A DNA stretch of 64,000 nt from Spirochaetaceae bacterium. GTDB lineage: Bacteria; Spirochaetota; Spirochaetia; SZUA-6; Bin103. The translations under genes and the position numbers were made by a program. The stretch spans positions 28,860 to 92,859 of the forward strand of contig JAPPKD010000253.1 of the NCBI GenBank assembly GCA_028820215.1, written 5' to 3'. Below the pieces are notes generated by a model, which did not search any database, was not told where the DNA came from, and saw only the letters and a program-made list of their open reading frames with translations. Every line of letters starts with the position of its first letter. Position 1 is the first letter of the stretch. This document shows, piece by piece, positions 27,913 through 34,112 of the stretch.

Positions 27913-28821
27913 GTGAGGCTGGAGCAACTGCCGGCCGTGGGTCGCCCGCGCAAGCCGGTAAAGCCGCCGCCGGTGACCTCCACGGCTCGGGACGAGCACC
28001 TGGAGGAATTGCCGCCTGCACGGGAAGCCGAGGACCCGTTGCGGGCGAACCGTCGCGCGGCGGCAGCGGAGAACCGGCCGTCCGCCCACATCAGCGTCCA
28101 TCCGATGCGGGAGCTGCTTGATCTGGCGGCTCCGGGCAGCCCGGCGGTCGCGGTCGAGGACGGGGTCTACCGCGTTCAGCCGCACGCCTACGGCGGGGGC
28201 CCGGGGCGCGATCCGGGTTTGCGCCGGCTGGCGGCTGCGGTGACCGGCGGCGCGGCGGACGCAGATGGTCCGGCCGGTGGTGAGGTGGACGTGGGAAGCG
28301 AGGACGGCGACGCGCTGCAGGTGACCGTGTACGGCATCGAGATGGACGCGTTCCTGGCAGACGCGCGCGGCGACGAGCAGACCGGGACCCGCGGTGGTCC
28401 GTTGGATCGCCTGGCTCGCCGCGTGGACGCCGTCGGCGCGGCTCTCCTGGTTCGCGGTCGACACGGGGGATACCGGTCGCGGCAGATCGTCGGCATCCTG
28501 GACCGGGCGGGCGGGCGGCTCGCGTTCGCGGATGAGGATCCGGTGTCCGCCCGTTACCTCACCCGTCGCGTGGCGCTCATCGTGGAGGATCCGCTGCAAG
28601 CGATCCCCGGATTGGGCCGCCGCTTCGCCGCGTCGGCGCGCGACCGGATCGATTGCCTGTCCTTCCTTCCCGCACGGGCGGGCGGGCGGGCGGCCTACCT
28701 CATGCTTGCCGGCGCGCAGGGTGCGGGCGCCCAAGGTGTGGGCGCATGGAACGTACAGGTCCTCGTGCGACGGTTGCGGCTGGTGAGGGATGCCGGGAAG
28801 GGCGGCCCGCCTCCTCCTTGA
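27913..28821 (+). CDS. Unrecognised protein upstream of RNase Y
   Basis: 302 residues, GTG start about 12 nt after GGCGGAGGGA. I recognise no family. The first ~80 residues are Pro/Arg/Ala-rich and probably disordered; residues about 90-290 look globular, with no signal peptide or membrane segment. Third codon positions are strongly G/C and more so than the first positions, which favours this frame over the overlapping leftward ORF (28734 to 27565). The rny promoter candidate begins at its stop codon. It may be a real but fast-evolving spirochaete protein; I would not assign a function. Confidence 0.55.
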   Translation: MRLEQLPAVGRPRKPVKPPPVTSTARDEHLEELPPAREAEDPLRANRRAAAAENRPSAHISVHPMRELLDLAAPGSPAVAVEDGVYRVQPHAYGGGPGRDPGLRRLAAAVTGGAADADGPAGGEVDVGSEDGDALQVTVYGIEMDAFLADARGDEQTGTRGGPLDRLARRVDAVGAALLVRGRHGGYRSRQIVGILDRAGGRLAFADEDPVSARYLTRRVALIVEDPLQAIPGLGRRFAASARDRIDCLSFLPARAGGRAAYLMLAGAQGAGAQGVGAWNVQVLVRRLRLVRDAGKGGPPPP

Positions 28822-28846
28822 CTTTGCCCGGCCCGGCCCGTACCGT
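28818..28846 (+). promoter_or_regulatory. Promoter candidate for rny
   Basis: -35 TTGACT (28818-28823), 17-bp spacer, -10 TACCGT (28841-28846). It overlaps the last codon of the upstream gene. The same TACCGT box with a TTGAC- element recurs upstream of der and of the M23 peptidase gene. Confidence 0.55.
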
Positions 28847-28873
28847 GGATGTCAGCCATTATGGAGGAACGAA

Positions 28874-30403
28874 GTGGGACTGGTATGGTTCTTCATTCTT
28901 CCTCTCGCCGGTTTGCTGATCGGCTGGCTCGTCCGATGGTCCTACGCAAGATTCGAGCTTGCTTCTGCGGAGCAGAAGGCAAGAAGAGTACTCCAAGACG
29001 CGATACGAGAGGCGGAAGAGAGGAAACGTGAAGCCCTCATCGAGACAAAGGACCAGCTCCTCGCCGAGCGCGAGACGCTGGACCAGGAGGCCCGTGATCA
29101 ACGGCGCGAGATCGAGCGCTATGAACGGAAGATTCGTCAGAGGGAAGAGAGCCTCCAGGAGCGACTTGAGACCATAGGCCGTCAGGAACGAGCACTCGCG
29201 ACGCGCGAGCAGCAAGTACAGGAGCGAGAGGACGCCGTCGACCACGCTGGAGCGGCGTTGAACGCCGAACTGGAGAAGGTCGCCCAACTCACGGTTGCGG
29301 AGGCCAAGCGGCAACTGACCGCGAACATAGAAACGGAAGCGCGCCGGGAGGCGCACGACTTGGTGCGGCGCATCGAGGCGGAGGCGGCAGAGGGTGCCGA
29401 GCGGCGTTCCCGTGCGGTCATCATCTCCGCAATGCAGCGCCTGGCGACCGAGGTTACCGCCGAGACCAGCGTCACCTCGGTCGATCTCCCCTCCGACGAA
29501 ATGAAGGGGCGGATCATCGGCCGGGAAGGCCGCAACATACGGGCCCTGGAGACCCTGACTGGCGTCGACATCATCATCGACGACACGCCTGAAGCCGTGA
29601 TTCTCTCCTGCTTCGATCCGGTGCGCCGGGAGACCGCGAAGCTGGCTCTGCATCGGCTGGTATCGGACGGGCGCATCCATCCGGCGCGGATCGAGGAGGT
29701 CGTACGCAAAGTGATGCGGGAGCTCGAGCAGACGCTGTTCGAAGAGGGGCAGCGGGTGTTGTTCGAGCTCGGCATCCACGACATGCACCCGGACGGCGTG
29801 GCGGCGCTCGGTCGCCTGCGCTACCGAACCAGCTATGGCCAGAACCAGCTCGCCCACTCCAAGGAAGCCGCCGTGCTCGCCGGGTTCATCGCGGTCGAGA
29901 TCGGGGCCGACACAAAAGCCGCCAAGCGGGCGGCTCTGCTGCACGACGTGGGCAAGGGCATGGTATCGGACGGGGAGGTCGGGCACGCCGAGCTCGGCAT
30001 GGATCTGGCCAAGCGGATCGGCGAGAACGACATCGTGTGCAACGCGATCGGATCGCATCACAACGACATCGAGCCCGAGACGGTGGAGGCCATCATCGTC
30101 CAGATCGCGGACACCGTCTCGTCCTCGCGGCCCGGCGCGCGCCGGGAAGCGCTCGACAACTACCTCAAGAGGTTGGAGGACCTCGAGCGGATCGCCGGCG
30201 AGTACCAAGGGGTGGAAAAGACCTATGCGATCCAGGCCGGACGCGAGCTGCGCATACTGGTGAGCGCCGACTCGGTTTCCGACCATCGCGCCGGCGAGCT
30301 GAGCCGAGCGGTGGCGCGCCGGATCGAAGACGAAGTCACCTATCCCGGCCGCATCAAGGTGACGGTGATCCGCGAGACGCGCATCACCGAGTACGCGCGG
30401 TAA
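28874..30403 (+). CDS. rny: Ribonuclease Y
   Basis: 509 residues from GTG 28874, which follows GGAGG (28863-28867) by 6 nt; an in-frame ATG at 28790 would lie upstream of the promoter candidate. Domain order is that of RNase Y: an N-terminal membrane anchor (about 3-20), a long coiled coil (about 30-190), a KH domain with GREG loop at 216-219, and an HD domain with H357-D358 (LLHDVGKG) as metal ligands. It is the membrane-bound endoribonuclease starting mRNA decay. The ymdB partner gene follows 59 bp downstream, as in many bacteria. Confidence 0.95.
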   Translation: MGLVWFFILPLAGLLIGWLVRWSYARFELASAEQKARRVLQDAIREAEERKREALIETKDQLLAERETLDQEARDQRREIERYERKIRQREESLQERLETIGRQERALATREQQVQEREDAVDHAGAALNAELEKVAQLTVAEAKRQLTANIETEARREAHDLVRRIEAEAAEGAERRSRAVIISAMQRLATEVTAETSVTSVDLPSDEMKGRIIGREGRNIRALETLTGVDIIIDDTPEAVILSCFDPVRRETAKLALHRLVSDGRIHPARIEEVVRKVMRELEQTLFEEGQRVLFELGIHDMHPDGVAALGRLRYRTSYGQNQLAHSKEAAVLAGFIAVEIGADTKAAKRAALLHDVGKGMVSDGEVGHAELGMDLAKRIGENDIVCNAIGSHHNDIEPETVEAIIVQIADTVSSSRPGARREALDNYLKRLEDLERIAGEYQGVEKTYAIQAGRELRILVSADSVSDHRAGELSRAVARRIEDEVTYPGRIKVTVIRETRITEYAR

Positions 30404-30462
30404 GCGTTCGCGTAGCTTCGCGCCCGGCTTGCCTGCTGTTGATCCACGCTGACCCTGCGCCC

Positions 30463-31311
30463 ATGGATCCGGCAGGGCCGGCCGCAGCCACGCAGCTCCG
30501 AACCCCTCGCGGGGAGTCGTCGGCGCGGCTCGGAGTCCTCCTCATCGGGGACATCGTCGGCGACGCAGGCATGAGAGCCGTGTTCGCCGGACTGCGAGGC
30601 CTGCAGCGGCGAACCGGCGCCGCGGTAGTCATCGCCAATGGGGAAAACGCCGTCGATGGCTACGGACTGACACCGGAAGTTGTGGACCGCATCCTCGGTT
30701 TCGGAGTTCAGGTGATCACGTCAGGCAATCATGTCTGGCAGCATCCCGTGTTGCATCACACGCTCGAACAGGAACAGCGGTTGCTGCGTCCCGAGAACTA
30801 CCTCCCCGATGCACCGGGGCACGGATGGTGCGTGGTGCGGACGCCGGCGGCTGACGTCGGCGTGCTCAACGTGCAAGGCCGTCATGCGCTCCCGTCACCG
30901 CGGTGTCCGTTCCGGACGGCGGACAGCGCCGTCGCTGCCCTGCGCACCAGGACACCCGTGATCGTGGTCGACATGCACGCCGAGTCATCGGAGGAAAAGG
31001 AAGCGCTGGCGCTCCATCTGGATGGCCGCGTGTCGGCCGTGATCGGCACGCACACGCACGTGACCACGGCAGATGAGCGCATTCTCCCGGGCGGCACCGC
31101 CTACATCACCGATGTCGGCATGACCGGCCCTGCCGGTGGGGTGATCGGGTTCGATCAGCGGGTGTCGGTACGGCGCAGCCTGTCGCAGATGCCCCTGAAG
31201 CTTGCGGTGGCCGACGGTCCAAGCCTGTTGAACGCCGTCCACGTCGAGGTGGACGCCGCCAGCGGCCGCGCGCTGGCGATCGAACGCATGAGAGTCGGCG
31301 AGGCCCGATGA
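30463..31311 (+). CDS. ymdB: YmdB-family (TIGR00282) metallophosphoesterase
   Basis: 282 residues from ATG 30463; upstream in-frame starts fall inside rny. Metal-binding motifs are in order: GDIVGDAGM, ANGENAVDGYG, TSGNHVW, VDMHAES, GTHTHV. The family hydrolyses cyclic nucleotides in vitro (YmdB of B. subtilis, 2',3'- and 3',5'-cAMP) and affects RNase Y-linked mRNA levels. About 20 extra N-terminal residues precede the beta strand containing GVLLIGDIVG, so a later start is possible. Gene pair with rny. Confidence 0.88.
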   Translation: MDPAGPAAATQLRTPRGESSARLGVLLIGDIVGDAGMRAVFAGLRGLQRRTGAAVVIANGENAVDGYGLTPEVVDRILGFGVQVITSGNHVWQHPVLHHTLEQEQRLLRPENYLPDAPGHGWCVVRTPAADVGVLNVQGRHALPSPRCPFRTADSAVAALRTRTPVIVVDMHAESSEEKEALALHLDGRVSAVIGTHTHVTTADERILPGGTAYITDVGMTGPAGGVIGFDQRVSVRRSLSQMPLKLAVADGPSLLNAVHVEVDAASGRALAIERMRVGEAR

Positions 31312-31356
31312 CGCTCCGCGGCTTCTCCGGGGCGGTTGGGTACGGTAGACGGAGCG
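31312..31356 (+). terminator. Possible weak terminator between convergent ymdB and GerMN genes
   Basis: CGCTCCG (31312-31318) pairs with CGGAGCG (31350-31356), 7 bp with a 31-nt loop and no T-run. Its position between two convergent genes suggests termination, but the structure is poor. Confidence 0.25.
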
Positions 31357-31371
31357 GTGACCAGGAGGGAT

Positions 31372-32097
31372 TCAGCGCTCGATTGAGTCCCGGGTGAGCG
31401 GTTCGCCGATGTAGATGCCTTCCGGCCCGAGGTAGTCGACGTTGGTTCCATCGATGAGGACCTGCACCGCGTCGACGGTAGGAAGATCGGTGGCCGAATA
31501 CACGAGCTGCTTCAGGCGGCCCAGGAGTGCTTCCTGGCCGAGCGAGCTGAAGCGGAATCCCTGGCCGAGATCGATGGTCGCTGTCCCGTCCTGGACGGAT
31601 ACACCGTGAAGCTCCACATCCTCGGGCAGCAGGCTGATGAGATCGAGGCGCTGCTCGGCATCCGTGGGCCCGGCCAGGAGCTCGCGCAGCGTCGCCGTGA
31701 GCGGCGCGGCATCGGCGCTGACCGATCGCTGCACGCCGTGGAGCCGGATTTCGCCGGCCTCGTCCACCATCACGAAGAACACCCGGGCGGTGCGCTGCGG
31801 CACGGGCGGTTCGGGTTGCTCCACACGGGCAGGCTGCGGGGCCTCAGGCTCCTGCGTCGGGTCGATCGTCTCCGCACGGTCCGGCGCCTGGCTCCGATTC
31901 ACGTACCGGTTCGACGGCTGGCCGGATGGTCGCTGCACGACTACGGAGGAACCATTCCCCGGCCTCACCGCCGAAAAGAAGTCGGTTGACTCCAGCACCC
32001 GTTCGATGGTCGGACGGCTGAAAACGAACACCACCAGCACCGCGGTAACCAGGCCCAGCCAGAAGACGAACCCCACCCACGACCGCTTGCGAGCCAT
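31372..32097 (-). CDS. GerMN-domain membrane-anchored protein
   Basis: 241 residues from ATG 32097; ATG 32112 in the same frame would add five. One N-terminal membrane segment (about residues 9-28, GFVFWLGLVTAVLVVFVFS) is followed by a Pro/Gln-rich linker and a GerMN (sporulation/germination) domain at about 105-235, with PLTATLRELLAGPT and a final QVLIDGTNVDYL. The domain is found in many non-sporulating bacteria on the outer face of the membrane; its ligand is unknown. It is transcribed away from der. A divergent promoter candidate lies at 32131-32159. Confidence 0.75.
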   Translation of the reverse strand: MARKRSWVGFVFWLGLVTAVLVVFVFSRPTIERVLESTDFFSAVRPGNGSSVVVQRPSGQPSNRYVNRSQAPDRAETIDPTQEPEAPQPARVEQPEPPVPQRTARVFFVMVDEAGEIRLHGVQRSVSADAAPLTATLRELLAGPTDAEQRLDLISLLPEDVELHGVSVQDGTATIDLGQGFRFSSLGQEALLGRLKQLVYSATDLPTVDAVQVLIDGTNVDYLGPEGIYIGEPLTRDSIER

Positions 32098-32130
32098 TCC
32101 TATTGAGATCATCGGCACGCCGGTCCGCCG

Positions 32131-32159
32131 ATTTGATGCGGTCGGCGGTGTCGTGTCAG
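32131..32159 (-). promoter_or_regulatory. Promoter candidate for the GerMN gene
   Basis: On the minus strand: -35 CTGACA (32159-32154), 17-bp spacer, -10 TCAAAT (32136-32131). It lies back to back with the der promoter, the two -35 boxes being 10 bp apart. Confidence 0.4.
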
Positions 32160-32169
32160 GGCCGCGAGT

Positions 32170-32199
32170 TTGACAGTGCGGAGGTCGGGGACGTACCGT
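32170..32199 (+). promoter_or_regulatory. Promoter candidate for der
   Basis: -35 TTGACA (32170-32175), 18-bp spacer, -10 TACCGT (32194-32199). A (CTG)5 run follows at 32217-32231 in the leader, before the der ATG at 32251. Confidence 0.55.
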
Positions 32200-32250
32200 G
32201 GGCCCAGGGAGTGCCGCTGCTGCTGCTGCTGCCGACGCTCCGTTCAGATC

Positions 32251-33645
32251 ATGACTGTCGCCATCATCGGGCGGCCCAACGTCGGCAAGTCCACCTTGTT
32301 CAATCGGCTCTGCAACCTCCGCCGGGCGATCACCCACGCGGATCCCGGGGTTACCAGAGACCTGGGCTACGCGCCATGGGATATTGGCGGCGGCCTGACG
32401 GCCACGCTGATGGACTCAGGCGGTGTCGTCAGTGCGCGGATCCCTGACGAACCGCTTGCAGACCAGGTTTCGACGCGCGCGCGTGAGGCGGCGGCCGCGG
32501 CCGACGTGGTCCTGCTGGTCGTCGACTTCGACGGACCGAGCTCCGACGACCATGCGCTCGCGGAGGATCTTCGCCGCCGCGGAAAGGACCCGATCGTGGC
32601 GGTCAACAAGGCCGACCATGCCGCCCTTGACGTCGAGGCGGCTCGATTCCACGAACTCGGCTTCCCCGACGTCGTGGCGATCTCCGCAGCCCACGGCCGC
32701 GGCATCGATGCGCTTGCAGAGATCACCCGCACGCGTCTCGCGGCCGCGGGTGGGGTTCTCCATCACGCTCACGACCCGGTGCCCGATGAGGACACCCCGG
32801 ACGGAGTGATTCGTCTTGCGCTGCTCGGGCGGCCCAACACTGGCAAGTCGACGTTGCTCAATGCGCTCACCGGACGCCCGCTGGCGCTGGTGGACGCCAC
32901 GCCCGGCACGACCCGGGATCCGGTGAGCGGCCGCTTCGTCGCAGATGGCCTGCGGTTCGAGGTCGTGGACACCGCGGGGCTCCGGCGGCGGACGCGCGTA
33001 CAGGAACCGGTGGAATACTATTCCACACAACGTTCCGTCGACGCGCTGGAGCACAGCGACGTGGTCGTGCTGCTGGCGGATGCCGGGGAGGAGATCGCCG
33101 ACCAGGACAAACGCCTGGCGTCCCTGGCGGTGCGCAAGGGAAACGGCCTGGTGGTAGCGCTCAACAAGTGGGACCTGTTCCAGCCTCACCAGCGCGATGG
33201 GGTGATCGCGCGCGCCCGCTACCAGCTTCCGGCACTGAACTACGTGCCGCTGATCACGTTGTCCGCCCGCGAGCGAACCGGCATTTCCAGCCTGACCGAA
33301 GCGTGCGCGGCGGTGAGCAGGCAGCGCTCCCGGCTGGTCTCCACCAGCCGGATCAACGATGCGGTGCGGAAGTGGAACCGGAGGCCGGGCACTTCGGAGA
33401 AAGGAAGGCGCGCGGCGCCGGGCCGCCAACCTCTCCGAGTCCAGTATGGGGTGCAGACCGGCACGAATCCCGTGCGCCTCCTGTTTTTCGTCAACAGGGT
33501 TCGTGTTCCGTCCCACTACCGCCGCTTCCTCGAGAACCGGGCGCGGGCGGACCTGGGCTTCGACCGGGTCCCGATCATCATCGACGTTCGCGGGCCTGCG
33601 CAGGGCGACCGATCGGGCAGGGGCGACCGACCGGGCAGGCGCTGA
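32251..33645 (+). CDS. der: Ribosome biogenesis GTPase Der (EngA)
   Basis: 464 residues from ATG 32251; an in-frame upstream ATG at 32170 would overlap the promoter and add a Cys-rich run, so it is rejected. Two consecutive GTPase domains: GRPNVGKST (7-15) with DPGVTRD, DSGG and NKAD, then GRPNTGKSTLLNAL with DATPGTTRDPV, DTAG and NKWD, followed by the KH-like domain with VNRVRVPSHYRRFLENRAR. Der is needed for 50S maturation. The C-terminus ends in a repeat-encoded Gly/Asp/Arg tail. merR follows 13 bp after the stop. Confidence 0.95.
   Translation: MTVAIIGRPNVGKSTLFNRLCNLRRAITHADPGVTRDLGYAPWDIGGGLTATLMDSGGVVSARIPDEPLADQVSTRAREAAAAADVVLLVVDFDGPSSDDHALAEDLRRRGKDPIVAVNKADHAALDVEAARFHELGFPDVVAISAAHGRGIDALAEITRTRLAAAGGVLHHAHDPVPDEDTPDGVIRLALLGRPNTGKSTLLNALTGRPLALVDATPGTTRDPVSGRFVADGLRFEVVDTAGLRRRTRVQEPVEYYSTQRSVDALEHSDVVVLLADAGEEIADQDKRLASLAVRKGNGLVVALNKWDLFQPHQRDGVIARARYQLPALNYVPLITLSARERTGISSLTEACAAVSRQRSRLVSTSRINDAVRKWNRRPGTSEKGRRAAPGRQPLRVQYGVQTGTNPVRLLFFVNRVRVPSHYRRFLENRARADLGFDRVPIIIDVRGPAQGDRSGRGDRPGRR
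33603..33638 (+). repeat. 18-bp tandem repeat at the der/merR junction
   Basis: GGGCGACCGATCGGGCAG (33603-33620) followed by GGGCGACCGACCGGGCAG (33621-33638), 17 of 18 identical. It encodes the last residues of Der. A related CGATCGGGCAGG is found once more at about 33667 within the merR coding region (Ser-Ile-Gly-Gln), so the repeat may derive from that sequence. Confidence 0.85.
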
Positions 33646-33658
33646 AAGGGGGACCGGT

Positions 33659-34048
33659 ACGTACTACTCGATCGGGCAGGTCAGCGAACTGCTGGGGGTC
33701 AAGCCGCACATCCTGCGCTACTGGGAGCGTTCCATCCCGCAGATCGCTCCTCGCAAGAATGCCTACGGCCGACGAGTGTACGGCAGCTATGAGGTGAACG
33801 TGCTGTTTCGCGTCCGCTACCTGCTGCAGGAGGCGCACTTTACGGTCGACGGCGCGAGCCGTCGGCTGTGGCAGGAAACCGAGCGGGTCGATCCGGAGTT
33901 GCGCGCCCAGCTCGCCGAGATCCGCGACGACCTGCTGGCCGCGCTGGTCGCCAGCAGGTCGGTGCGGCGCGCCATCGCGGGGAGGGCCGGCAACGGCCGC
34001 GGTGCTGCTTCCGGCGCTTCGACGATGCCGGCGCAGGCACGGCCATGA
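33659..34048 (+). CDS. MerR-type HTH regulator, possible ACG start
   Basis: 129 residues. The winged helix MerR DNA-binding domain starts at once: YYSIGQVSELLGVKPHILRYWERSIP, then GRRVYGSYEVNVLFRVRYLLQ, then a helix with FTVDGASRRLWQE. The short C-terminus has no recognisable ligand-binding domain, as in the spirochaete MerR-like proteins with the same 'VKPH.LRYWE' motif. No in-frame ATG, GTG or TTG exists between deep inside der and the HTH. An ACG at 33659 lies 6 nt after AAGGGGGA (33646-33653), so I chose it; a sequence error is the alternative. The target is unknown. Confidence 0.7.
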   Translation, partial: TYYSIGQVSELLGVKPHILRYWERSIPQIAPRKNAYGRRVYGSYEVNVLFRVRYLLQEAHFTVDGASRRLWQETERVDPELRAQLAEIRDDLLAALVASRSVRRAIAGRAGNGRGAASGASTMPAQARP

Positions 34049-34112
34049 AGCGAACTATCTTGTAGTTCCACGTCAAGAGCGGGGCGGTTCGTACCGTCAT
34101 TCAATAGGTAGG

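Noticed and set aside
27565..28734. Leftward ORF of 389 codons overlapping the unrecognised gene at 27913
   Set aside because: Codon third positions are less G/C-biased than in the rightward frame and the sequence shows no family motif; treated as a shadow.
30037..30462. Long N-terminal extension of the YmdB ORF
   Set aside because: It lies within rny and has no phosphoesterase-like sequence.
34088..34100. TACCGT box as a promoter for the TPR gene
   Set aside because: No TTGAC-like -35 lies 16-19 bp upstream.
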